From Dryas octopetala (taxonomy: Eukaryota > Streptophyta > Magnoliopsida > Rosales > Rosaceae): a stretch of DNA of 64,000 nucleotides. Made by a program: the position numbers and the translations under genes. The notes beneath the pieces were generated by a model. That model was not told the DNA's origin and searched no databases. It worked only from the letters and a program-made list of their open reading frames with translations. Where the stretch lies: assembly GCA_963921425.1 (NCBI GenBank), contig OY992833.1, forward strand, positions 21,537,454 through 21,601,453, given 5' to 3'. Of the stretch, positions 1 through 10,542 are shown piece by piece (the stretch's first letter is position 1; each line of letters starts with the position of its first letter).

Positions 1-679
1 ACCCCACCCCCAACCTCCTCCACTCTCTCTTTTCTTCTCTCCTCCGAGCTCGCCTGCAACACCAATGGCCGAGCACATCATCTCCAGCTAGCACCCGAGC
101 CCCACCCTTCTCCGACCTCGCTTGCAACATCGCGCCTCAACCTGCTGCAACCACAACAAAGCACCACTGCCAACAAAAAAAATTACAACTGGTTCGGCGG
201 ATATATGCCGAATGAGTCGTGGATGTTCGGCAGCTACCTGTCGAATGGTTTGTGGGTGTTCGGTGGGTGGCTGCCGAAAGAAACTCAAATTTTCGGCAAA
301 CCAGTGTCGAACGAAGGAGAAAGCAGAGAGAGAAAAGGAGGGAGGAGAGAAGAAAAGAGAGAGAGGAGGAGGTTGGGGGTGGGGTCGGGTGCTGCTTGTG
401 GTGGTCGGGGGAGGGAGGGAAGGGGCTGGGTGGGTGGGTCGGGTGAAGAGGGGGCTGATGAGGGAGGGCTGCGTGGGTGGGTGTGGTCGGGTGAGGGAGA
501 TGAAGGGGCTGGGTGTGTGTTTTTTTTTTTCTGTTGATGGGGTGTGCAAAGAGAAAAAATGTAGTTGGTTTTTGGGTGTGAGAAGGAGAGATGTGTTTTT
601 TCCTTTGATTTTTGATTTTTTTTTTTTTTTACAAAAGGGTGTGCAAAAAGAAAAAAAAGGTGTGCAAATAGCAGCCCTC
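1..679. mobile_element. hAT-like non-autonomous element, left part cut off by the window edge
   Basis: The right end is a terminal inverted repeat, GTGTGCAAATAGCAGCCCTC, ending at 679. It matches the right end of the complete element at 35661-36709. The inside is non-coding. It has several TTCGGC-type short motifs at about 190-310, then a G-rich, GA-rich stretch at about 320-530 and T-runs. The complete copy has the same architecture. TTTATTTT (680-687) follows and may be one half of an 8-bp target-site duplication; the other half lies outside the window. The open frames here are low-complexity and are not credible genes. Confidence 0.7.
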
Positions 680-831
680 TTTATTTTTTTCCTAAAATTG
701 ACTTCTAACAAACGTGAACAATACTGACATGAATTTTTTTATTGACATGTATGCCACGTGGAAATAAACAATAAAAAATTTCTTAAAAGTATTTTAAAAT
801 ATTAATAACTTAAAATTAAGAAAAAAAACCA
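680..831. repeat. 150-bp repeat, copy 1 (second copy at 6668-6812)
   Basis: About 145 bases match 6668-6812 closely, including the shared stretch ATGCCACGTGGAAATAAAC. The stretch sits exactly between the hAT-like end and the start of the MEF11-derived pseudogene. In the second copy the sequence runs on into 6.8-8.2 kb. It could be a transposon end or a duplicated piece of the upstream region of the thioredoxin-like gene. Confidence 0.6.
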
Positions 832-2221
832 TGGTGCTCTATGGTGGCTGCATATGTACAAAATGATGAGGAGGAGAAGGCTTGTCAGTTATTTTTGCGT
901 GGTACGAAAGAAGGGGTTGAACCAATTGATTTCATGGTTTCGAGTGTCTTAAGTGCTTGTTCTGGGCTTGCATGGCTTGAACAGGGTAGGTCAGTCCATG
1001 CACTTGCCGTGAAGGCGTGTGTGGAGGGAAATATCTTTGATGGGAGTGCACTTGTTGACATGTATGGAAAATGTGGGAGTGTAGAAGATGCCGAGCGTGC
1101 CTTCAACGAGATGCCTTCAAGGAACTTGATCACTTAGAACGCAATGATCGGCGTATATGCGCATCAAGGACATGCCAACATGGCTTTGGCATTGTTTGTG
1201 GAAATGAGCGTCGGAAGTCGAGAGTTTAAACCAAATTATGTTACGTTGGTGTGTGTATTATCCGCGTGTAGTAGAGTAGGGGCTGTGCAAATGGGCATGC
1301 AGATTTTTGAGTCAATGAAAGCAAGGTATGGAGTTGAACCAAGGGCAGAGCATTATGCATGTGTTGTGGACTTGCTCGGGTGAGCTGGGATGGTAGAGCG
1401 CGCTTATGAGTTCATTACAAAGATGCCAATTCGCCCAACAATTTCCATTTGGGGGGCTCTTCTAGGGGCTTGTAAAATGTACCAGAAACCAGAATTGGGG
1501 AAGATTGCAGCTGACAAGTTATTTCAACTTGATCCTAATGACTCTGGCAACCATGTGGTGTTTTCTAACATGTTTGCAGCTGCTGGCAGGTACTAAAAAG
1601 CCTATTTATAGTATTGTGAGGCTATGCTATTGATGTTCCATTACACAAATCAATGACCTCATAGGGTTGATTTGGGAGCCTAAGAGTGATTGTTTTGCTT
1701 TCATTATTGTGGTCTTTTTCCCACTTGTATTTGATTAAATTGATTTGTGTTTGACAATGAATGAATGCAGGTGGGAGGAAGGAGATGAAAGATGGTGGGA
1801 TCAAAAAGGGTGCAGGCTGCAGTTGGGTCGCGGTCAAGAACATAGTCCACGTCTTCCAAGCGAAAGACACCTCCCATAAAAGGAATTCTGAGATTCAGGC
1901 AATGCTAAGCAAGTTAAGGAGTCAAATGAAGGAAGCTGGGTACATTCCCGACACCAATTTCGCCCTATTTGATTTGGAAGAAGAAGAGAAAGTATCAGAA
2001 GTATGGTACCACAGTGAGAAGATTGCCCTTGCATTTTTGGGCTCATTGCTATCCCTCCAGGGTTGCCTATAAGGATTAACAAAAACCTTAGGATCTGTGG
2101 AGATTGCCATGGTGCAATCAAATTCATATCTGGCATTGTAGGTAGATAAATTATTGTGAGAGATAACAATCGTTTTCATCGCTTTAGAGATGTTCATTGC
2201 TCGTGTAAAGATTATTGGTGA
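832..2221 (+). pseudogene. Partial MEF11-like PPR/DYW pseudogene
   Basis: This is a DNA-level copy of the last part of the intact gene at 13592-15827; identity starts at 832, matching 14423. It is clearly dead. A TGG codon is TAG at 1136-1138. CGA is TGA at 1381-1383. A 17-bp deletion just after 1780, between two GAGGAAG repeats, shifts the frame. Two extra bases near 2035 shift it again. GAG is TAA near 2147. The start codon, transit peptide and first ~275 codons are absent. The 181-bp intron (1590-1770) is kept with its GT and AG, so the copy did not arise through mRNA. The last four codons read KDYW, while the intact gene reads KDFW. Nothing suggests it makes protein; transcripts could cross-hybridise with MEF11. 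Confidence 0.93.
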
Positions 2222-2617
2222 TGAATTCATATCTTATAACCATTTTTTGCTGTTGTTAAGCTTTCTACCAAGAAATTGACCCATGCATATTTTAAATAGG
2301 TCTTTTTTATCACCAATGACCCCTTATCTTTGCCGCAATCATCAACATGCCCTCTAACCTTTCAATTTGATCATTCTGGTGCCCAATTTTTATATTCACA
2401 AATCAATGTGGCCCTCACGTTCAATTTCATGAGGAATCCAGTAACAAAATAATTACATGCAACACACATGACCAACCTTTTAATGTCAAATTTATCAACC
2501 TTCATGTGATCATTTTTTATAAAAAAATTTAACAGAATTGAACATGAGTGCCATATTGATGCACAGAGATAAAAGTTGAGAATCTCATTGATTGAATTGA
2601 AAGGTTGGGGCAATGTG
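2222..2617. repeat. Duplicated 3' flank of MEF11 with a broken MITE
   Basis: The copied segment continues past the pseudogene stop and matches 15828-16248. From 2299 it holds the left terminal repeat and body of the MITE that is complete at 15906-16294. Similarity stops at 2617, inside what would be the right terminal repeat. The MITE was therefore in place before the duplication. Confidence 0.8.
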
Positions 2618-3058
2618 CATCCAACTTATTTCTTATCAATTGCATAATTAAGCCATTTTAAGCTTCATGATAGGGACTCCATTGCTAGAGAAAGTCTCCC
2701 TTCCAGTTTTGATCTAGAAATAACTGAGTTGCACACAACCACAAAACAAATAGCTGTTAGGACTTCCCCCACGTAAAGATTCAAGTGCCCACATCAAGGC
2801 ACCATCGTCGGCACCATCATCATCAACCCATGGACAAGACACTTTCTCCAAGTAAACATACGATCACTCGGTTCTGAGAACTCTGCAACACCTCCCAATT
2901 TCCTCCCTCCAGCCTCAACGCTTCCGGTTGGAAGTACACCAGATATTCAAAAAATAGGGTTCAGTAAATGTGTTATACAATGTATCATATGTAAGAAAGA
3001 AAAAACAAATGAACATACAGAATGATCACATGCGGAGAGAACTTGACTTGAGCCATCA
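2618..3058. other. Intergenic stretch, nothing recognised
   Basis: AT-rich sequence with a short C-rich part near 2760-2940. I see no long open frame, RNA gene or terminal repeat. The copied MEF11 segment ends at its left side and a Mutator-like element begins at its right side. Confidence 0.4.
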
Positions 3059-3068
3059 AAAACCCTAA

Positions 3069-4321
3069 GGCTTAATTATCATCTGAAACTTCTTTTGACC
3101 CACTTTACCAACCATAAGTGATTTTTGACTCCCACTTTACCCTTTTCCGTCGACTCCGTCAGCAATTCCATCAAATTTAATGATGTGACACCCACATGGC
3201 CACTATGGTTTGGCTAATGTAAGGTGCCACGTGGATAATCTAATTAATAAAAATTCTGATATTTTACAAAACTTAAAATTCAATTGAAAAATAAAAAGCT
3301 GAAGATTTGAAGAAAAAAAAAAAAAACACAAATCCCAAAAACGCAGCACCCTGACCCCTCCACCACCCCCCCTTCCTACCCAATCCCCACCCCACCCCAC
3401 CCCACCCCATCCAACCACCCTTCCCTTCCAGCCACCTTAATGCTGGCTGGCCATCAATGTGAAAAAAAAAAATACAAAAACAAAACTCGGATTTCTGAGG
3501 TCTAAGACTCTGCTACAGTTCCAATCCCACTCATTCAGATAGCCAAGCTTCTCGTCCACCAACACAGCTTCCCCTTCAATTTCATTATCCCCACAATTGG
3601 GCCTCCACCGAAAGCCCAAAATGCACTTCTCCAAACCCTCCCTCCTTTCCATAAACCAATTCTTCCTTCCCCCAATTGGTTTTGAAGACCTCCCAGAAGG
3701 AACCAAAGACAAAAACAAAAATAACCCTCTCTGTCACTCGCCCTCCTTCTGTAATTCATTAAGTGTTGGGGTCCATATCTGCAAATACCAATCTAGTTGG
3801 CTTGATCTATGATATTTGGGTTAGCCTGTGAAGCTGTGGAAGTGATTTTCCAAAGGCTTTTCAAGATCGAAAGAATAGGTGAGGAAGTTGCTGGTGGTGG
3901 GAGGGGCCGCCGGCAATGAGGAAGATGGGAAGGAAGGGTGGTGGAGTGGGGCAGGCTTCGGGTGGGGGAGGGGAGGGATGGCAGGGATGAAGGAGGAAGG
4001 GGAAGGTGCTGCGTTTTGGGATTTATTTTTTTTCTATATTTTTATTGAATTTTAAAGTTTTTTAAAACATCATAATATTTTATCGAGTTGTGTCCACGCA
4101 ACATCTTATATAAGCCAAAAAAAAAAAAAAAACAGGCCCACAATGGCCATGTGGGCACCACGTCATCAAATTTAACAGAATGGGCGACGGAGTTGACAAA
4201 GGTAAAGTAGGACACAGAAATCAATTATGGGTGGTAAAGCGAGTAAAAAAAAAAAGTTTCACGTGGTAATATGAAATTTGCTTAAAACTTTGGGTGGCAA
4301 CAGCAAAAAAGCAATTAAGCC
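3069..4321. mobile_element. Mutator-like non-autonomous element, 1253 bp
   Basis: The two ends are long imperfect inverted repeats: roughly 3069-3215 pairs with the reverse complement of roughly 4135-4321. Both begin GGCTTAATT. The flanks AAAACCCTAA (3059-3068) and AAAACCCTGA (4322-4331) look like a 10-bp target-site duplication with one change. The inside is non-coding, with a C-rich block (3330-3430) and a G-rich block (3880-4010). It lies 84 bp beyond the stop codon of the minus-strand thioredoxin-like gene, so it may contribute to that gene's 3' UTR or terminator. Confidence 0.75.
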
Positions 4322-4404
4322 AAAACCCTGATCGCCACCCATATATGACTGTAATCACAAAACACAAGAAAAGAAACACAAATGTAATGCAACCTAGAAA
4401 AGAA

Positions 4405-5847
4405 TTACCTGTACAGTTCTCTAAATGTGTCTTTGAAGCATGACACATCATAACCGTTAAGCTCAGATACCATTTTCCCATCTTGATAGAAATGAAGTTT
4501 TGGCTGCAACAAAATACACAAATCAACATAGTAGTTTCTATTTTCAGATGAAAGGAGAGCTAAAATATATTCACTCAGCTTGAACAAACTCAGTGTAGTT
4601 TGTTTAGCTTTTTTAAACTATTAATTAGGATATGGTAATAAATATTACCCAATTTTTCAAATTGTATACTAAAAAATGGTTTAACCATATGAGCAATTAG
4701 GTCAGTGAAGCTATGTATGGAAATTTAAGTTCAAACAAAATAAAAGGACCAAATCACTCACCATACTGCAGAGATTATATACGTACACTAACTGTTTAAC
4801 TTCTTCCTACAGATAGAATAAACAAGGTCAGGTCTACTAATTTGGATGCATTACAGGAAATAATATCATAATTCTTCTATAAGCATATGCACATTGGATA
4901 ATAACCAGAGTATGGAAGAAAATTACTGCATGAGCAAGCGCTAATCAGGGGCGGAGCCAGCAAATTTCAATGGCAGGGACCAGAGATAATGAAAATGACT
5001 TGTAAGGGAATTCATAATTGACAACACTTTTGGGTGTTTTGACCTTAATCTTAAGAAGGGATTCAGACAGTTTACAATAAAACTAAAATGGTTCTCTAAG
5101 TAAAATTGATCCAAGTTAACAGAAGACCATATTACAATGTCACACCTGCTGAATGTCAATCTTATATATTTTCACATGTGGGAATTGCACTCTCAACTCT
5201 TCAATGATTTTAGATATAACCTTGGCTGCACAAGGAAGAGTAGGCCAAGATTAAGTTGAAAAAGAGCCGCTCATTGCAAATGACTTAATTGATGAAAGCA
5301 AATTATTTACAGCTCACAAACATAATCGGTGACTGTCATGAAGAAGAAAACTGCTGGCAACAATTCATCTGCAATTACAAAGAAATTGGGTATTACTGAA
5401 CCAAAACCAAAAAATTCGGTATTTCAAAACTAATTCAAGTAAATATTAGTATATTACCTTTAACTTTCTCAACTTCCTCATAATATTGCGTCGCTGAGTT
5501 AATGAGGACAACATTTGGGAGATCTGAAATAACAAGTTTGTGAAAACAGTAGAGTGAGTGGCAACAAGTAAGAAAAGGAGAAACAGAAAGTAGAAGGGAA
5601 AGTGGGGGATACCTGCTGAGGAGGATGAGCAGAGGCGTCGGTGGTTTAGGGAGTGAAGGGAATTGAATAAGGGTTTGGAAGTGGAAGGAATTGTGTGTGG
5701 TGTGGTTGGGATTGAAGTCAGGGTTTTTAAGATTTGGGTTTGGACAGAAATAAAAGGAAGCTGAAGATGATGAACAAGACCAGCGCCGGGATTGCTGCGT
5801 TTGCCGACCAACTGTCGCGCCAAAACCCCTGAAATCGTCCTCGCCAT
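4405..5847 (-). CDS. Thioredoxin-o-like mitochondrial protein lacking the WCGPC active site
   Basis: Six exons, read in phase: 5847-5613, 5523-5458, 5368-5318, 5225-5146, 4806-4762 and 4503-4405 (stop), giving 191 residues. Arabidopsis Trx o1 is about 194. Residues 1-78 are Arg- and Ser-rich and end in RRLCSSSS, like a mitochondrial presequence. The rest aligns without gaps to Trx o from memory: a strand ending AVFFF, a helix with KIIEELRVQFPHV, KIYKIDI, the cis-Pro strand MPKLHFYQDG, and a C-terminal helix. Where Trx has WCGPC, this reads TDYVS, so both redox cysteines are absent. If expressed it cannot do dithiol-disulfide exchange in the normal way; a binding role or decay are both possible. 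The exon 3 donor (GTGAGC) was chosen because it restores phase and alignment length. Intron 4 (4807-5145) holds a hAT-like scrap, CAGGGGCGGAGCC, at about 4947. Confidence 0.8.
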
Positions 5848-5927
5848 TTTCGTCTCTCTCGCTTGGCTTCTGATTTCTTCTACTAGCTCTCGCGCCTGGC
5901 TTCTGTGCCAGGGTATTTTATTTTTTT

Positions 5928-6667
5928 GGTATAAATTCAATTTAGACACGTAACTATATATGCTATTATAACAGTGTCCACGAATTTTTAAATATTTCAA
6001 ATATACACCTAATTTATTATGTAAATTGAAAAATAAAATTTCGTCCATCAATTTATTGAGAGATCAGTTAAATGTCAACTTGGCTTTTGCTAACGGGGAT
6101 TAATTGGCGACGTGGCACCAACTCAACATACATTTCCCGCCAAATGAACAACACATGTCCACTTGACAAGGGCCCACACACTCATCATCTCTTTCTCGCT
6201 CGTCGAACGCTCTCATAACCATTTAGTCTCCAAAAAACATCACGTTTTTCCCTAAATTCGAATATAAATCTCTCATTTGTGTTCAACGAACGAGAAAGAG
6301 ATGATAAGTTTGTGGACCCGAGTCAGGGGTTAGGTGAACCTGTGTCACTTATTTGGCGGGAAATGAGCGACACAGGTCCACCTAACCCCTGACACAGGCC
6401 CACAAACTCTCTCTCTCTATTATTATTAAATTGTGCATCTGTGTCGCTCATTTGGCAGGAAATGTTTGCTGAGATAACGCCACGTCGTCAAGTAATCCCG
6501 GTCAGCAAAACCCAAGCTGTCATTTAACTGATCTCTCAACGAATCAATGGACAGAAATTCATTTTTCAATTTAGATAATAAATTGGGTGTATATTTGAAA
6601 TATTTTAAAGTTCATAAACCTAATTGAAATAGCTTATATAGTTATGTGTCTAAATAAAATTTATGCC
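5928..6667. mobile_element. Mutator-like MITE, 740 bp, with a 9-bp target-site duplication
   Basis: The ends are inverted repeats of about 200 bp: 5928-6140 pairs with the reverse complement of 6440-6667. TATTTTTTT flanks both sides (5919-5927 and 6668-6676). A second, nested inverted repeat lies near 6165-6410, with arms around ATCATCTCTTTCTCG. No coding capacity. It sits 81 bp upstream of the ATG of the thioredoxin-like gene, in its promoter or 5' UTR. Confidence 0.75.
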
Positions 6668-7946
6668 TATTTTTTTTCTAAAATTGACTTTTGACAAATG
6701 TGAACAATACTCACATAAATTTTTTATTGACATGTATGCCACGTGGAAATAAACAATAAAAAATTTTTAAAAGTATTTTATAACATTAATAACTTAAAAT
6801 TAAAAAAAAAAAAAAAACTAACAACTTAAAAACTTAAGAAAACCAGCCCACCCACGTGTGCATCCCACACCATTCTCTAATCCCTTCCTTCTTCTTCCTC
6901 CGCCTCCTTCTTCCTCCTCCCCATTCTTCTGTAACAAGAAACAATTTAAAGTTACACACCCATATGCTACAAACCCAAAAAACTCACATCAAAAATCACA
7001 TTTTTTTCTCAATTCTTTTTTTGTTCCAGCTCTTTCAAATGTAAAACCCATAACCTTTAAGCTTCACTCTATGTCATTCATGGAAGTCATACCATTTTAA
7101 CCACACACACCCATCTACTCCAAATCCAATAAAATTGGCATCAATATCTAAGTGAATAAAGAACAAGATACAACTTTCACATTGATAACCAAACTCAAAA
7201 TTGAGTAAAATTATAACCAAATCAACAAGCAGCCCAACATTATAATCAAATCCTCAATTCATCTACAAAGGCTTAGGCCAAATAGAAATTGCAAAATTAA
7301 AACCCTGCACAAATAACAACCTAAAATTGAAACCTAAATATCAAAATAGAAATTTAAAAACTCAAGTTAGGATTTCGTTACCTCAACAGAAACAGAAATT
7401 CTAATAATCATCTTGAACCAAACCTGGAAAATCACAAACAAATTCTAATAATCATAATTAACAAAGTAGAAATTAAAAAACCAAAAAAATGAAAAAAAAA
7501 ATAGAAATTACCTAAATAATAAAAACCCAATCAGAAGGGCGGTGATGGTGGCTCAGGTTGGGTTTCGATGGTGCTGGGGGTAGGGTTTCGGTGGTGGCAG
7601 AGAGAAAAAGGAGAGAGAAAGTGACGCAAAGAGAGAGTTGAGGGGCAGGGATGGGGGTTTCCGGGGTGGGTCGTCGGGGCTGGGGGTTGGGTTTCAGTAG
7701 GCAGGGGGAGCAGAGACGCAGGGGGGAGGAGGGGAAGAGGACGGGGACGGTGGGAGGGAGGGAGAGAGAGAGAGAGTGAGAGAGAGAGAGAGAGGGGAGG
7801 GTCGGGCTACGTAGGGCGGGTCGGGGTTGGCCGGGACTGGGCTAGGCTGAGGTGGGGAGCGGCGGGGCAGAGTGAACCAAGGGGAGGAAATGGAGAGTGT
7901 TTGAGCGTTTTTGATTCCGTAGAGCTTTTGAATGTGTTTGATTTAC

Positions 7947-8014
<68 letters not shown>

Positions 8015-8230
8015 GAGGTTTGGAAATGCCAAGAGGGTTACAAAAAGAGATTAGAGAGGGAGAAGGAGAAGATAAAATCAGGTGAGAAATTGAAAATTTT
8101 CTCTATAAGGTCAGGCGGGTAATCCCGAAAAAAAAAATACAGGCTTACAAAAAAATTAAGAATTAAAAGAAAAATTTTTTTTTTTTTAAAAAGTTAATAC
8201 AAAAATAAAACTCTTCTTTAATTTTTAAAA
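6668..8230. repeat. Unclassified repeat region with G-rich and GA tracts
   Basis: The first 145 bp match 680-831. It continues through a CT-rich part (6870-6930), AT-rich sequence, a G-rich part (7530-7870) and a long GA/GACA microsatellite. The composition resembles the interiors of the transposons in this window, but I found no matching terminal repeats or target-site duplication. No believable gene. Confidence 0.4.
7949..8016. repeat. (GA)n-(GACA)n microsatellite
   Basis: About 22 GA units are followed by five GACA units. It creates an artificial Arg-Glu open frame on the plus strand. Confidence 0.95.
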
Positions 8231-8267
8231 AAGTTTATTATGTCAACTTACTTGATCCATTACCTAA

Positions 8268-8870
8268 TTTCAACGATCAAAACCGTTCATTTTCTATATT
8301 CATACTCAAAAATCATCTCTGCAAAAAATCGGCCAAATCGGAATTCATCTACCTGTTCAATTATCATTAAAAAAACCATGATCGTTCATAAGTTCGATCA
8401 CTGTTACCTAACTTCTATATCTCTGATTGGGCCGATTTTTTGCAGGGATGATATTTAAGTGGGGAACTAAAATATGAACGGTTCAGATCGTTGAAAACAC
8501 GATCGAGATGTGAGCTTCTACATATAAATACACTTGGAGAGTATTATGCTATTAATTTTTTCATTGAAACCTTGTCGTTTTAATAATTGTGAAGACCACA
8601 AGGTGATTTCAACGATCGAAACCGTTCATTTTCTACGTTTATACTCAAAGATCAATCCTGCAAAATATTGGCCAAATCGAAATTCATCTACCCGTTCGAT
8701 TATCATTAGAAAAGCCATAATCGTTCATAAGTTCTACCACCATTACCTAACTTTTACATCTCCAATTGGACCGATTTTTGGCAGGGATGATCTTTGAGTA
8801 AGAAACTAAAAAATGAACGATTCAGATCGTTAGAAACACTATCAAGATGTGAGCTTCTACATATAAATAC
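8268..8870. repeat. Two direct copies of a 264-bp repeat with internal inverted arms
   Basis: 8268-8531 and 8607-8870 are similar along their length; both start CAACGATC and end GAGCTTCTACATATAAATAC. The offset between copies is 339 bp. Inside each copy the left arm (AACCGTTCATTTTCT, then TCGGCCAAAT) pairs with the right arm (GGGCCGATTTTTTGCAGG, then ATGAACGGTTCAGATCG), so each can fold into a hairpin. It resembles non-coding dispersed plant repeats; no class is assigned. Confidence 0.7.
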
Positions 8871-10542
8871 AAATTATTTTTTCTTAGCCTATATTCTTGT
8901 AAATAGGCAACAAATTCTTTCTTTCCTTGCTGATAACAGTAATGGGCAACGAACGACACATTGCCTATTAAGATTTGTGTATTAATATGAGTATTAAAAT
9001 TTGTGTATTAATATGGGCATTAAAATTAACGGGTATTAATGGGTATAAATTTAGGAGGCCACATGGCATCGCTCCATTGGCTAAGGCAATTATTAATCAA
9101 AAAGCAGCGGGTTAGTGTCACGCTATGCTAGTGGGTTTTTTTAAAAAATAATAACAAATTAGCCAACAGTAGGCCATCAGCGGCAGGTTTCACGCACCCA
9201 TTAGTGCCGCTGCTGGTCTTGTCCCCCACAATCAAGACAGCTGCATTTGTTATCTCCAATCAGGCGCTGACACATGGACTCCACTAACTTTACATCAACT
9301 ACTTTTCTCTTTTGTGGGCTCCACTTCTCTTGACAAAGTAAAGGCAATACCAAGATTTTGGGCCAAATTTAGCCTAAAATCTTGCCAAGGCAAGAATTGC
9401 CTTACTTTTGGCCTAGCAATGTAGAGATTTTTTTAGATTTTGGGCTAAATCTTGCCTTTAGTCTTGCATTTAGCCTAACATTTAGCCTAGCAATGTACAT
9501 GCTCTTAGGGCTTCATTTGTTATTTTCTCCTTCTCCATCCTCTCTCTTCCTCCATGAAACTTAGAGAGAAATTGATGGGTCTTGATAAACTCATCTCCAT
9601 AGCCATATCTTTGCACCCATACTTAGAAAAGATGTTGATCTAGTAGCCAAGATCACTATTTTCTCTTCATATTTCCTTCTCTCACACTTGGTGTGGACTA
9701 GCTTTAGAGAGATTACACTTATGATCTTAAGCCTCTAGGTTAGATGAGATTTTCATGAGAGATTAGTGAGTTCATCCTCTTGGTGGAGCCAAACTTGAAG
9801 ATGTACATGGATTGAAGGCATCCCCATGGATGTGTGCATATCTTGGGTTCTACCCAAGATGGGTATTCAAGGGTAATTTCTTATCCTTTTAGCCATTTCT
9901 TGTTTTTCATGTCTCATCACACCTAAGGATCCTAGGGCTACGAGAATGTGTGATTAAAATTGAAAAATTCACCATGCTTCCACTCTTAGAAATTGTTTCT
10001 AGGTTACCCACTATTCCCTTCAGTAACTCCATTCACGTCCAAAAAGTGTTACGAATCTATTTCATCTTTTACTTTATGCTTTTGGATATCAAATATATGA
10101 CTAAGATTAAAAATCAAGTATAAACAAATAGAGAACAAATTAACGAGAAGAGGTTCTGGATCCTTATTTCACACTGAATGTATAGGATATTAGCTATTTT
10201 TCTGTTCTCATCCTAACATTTCATATTAGGAACTTTCATAAGACATTAGAATGGTCTGAAAACTCATACCATGCATTTCCAATTAATGGTTTCTTGAGTA
10301 CATTACAAAAACATATGAACAGGTAGGTGAAGAGTTATTACAGTGAACTGTAACAGAGGAAACCCAAAAAGAAAATTAGTAAGTGATTACACTGCAAACA
10401 TTCACTAGAGACCTGAATAATGGATGCTCCCCGCAGGCAATTTGATCCCTACAACTGAGTTTCCTCTATCTGTGAGTTACCTTCTTCTTATGTTGAGTTG
10501 TTGAAAGGCTCTTTCTAGCTCATTTTTTGTTGAGAACATTAT
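8871..10542. other. Intergenic stretch with MITE-like debris
   Basis: About 9340-9510 contains repeated short pieces such as TTTAGCCTA and AATCTTGCC, ending in GCAATGTACATGCTCTTAG. This resembles the edge of a plant MITE, but the partner end was not found. The rest, 9510-10540, is AT-rich with no supported gene. It includes the likely 3' flank of the TSR2-like gene. Confidence 0.35.

Noticed and set aside
88..727. Open frames of about 200 codons on both strands
   Set aside because: They run through the G-rich and GA-rich interior of the hAT-like element; the peptides are low-complexity and the two strands mirror each other.
832..2221. Retroposed copy of MEF11
   Set aside because: The intron and genomic 3' flank are both present in the copy.
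5446..6051. 201-codon minus-strand frame
   Set aside because: It is exon 1 of the thioredoxin-like gene read through its first intron and extended upstream into the MITE; splicing gives a better protein.
7901..8122. Arg-Glu repeat protein
   Set aside because: Translation of the GA/GACA microsatellite.
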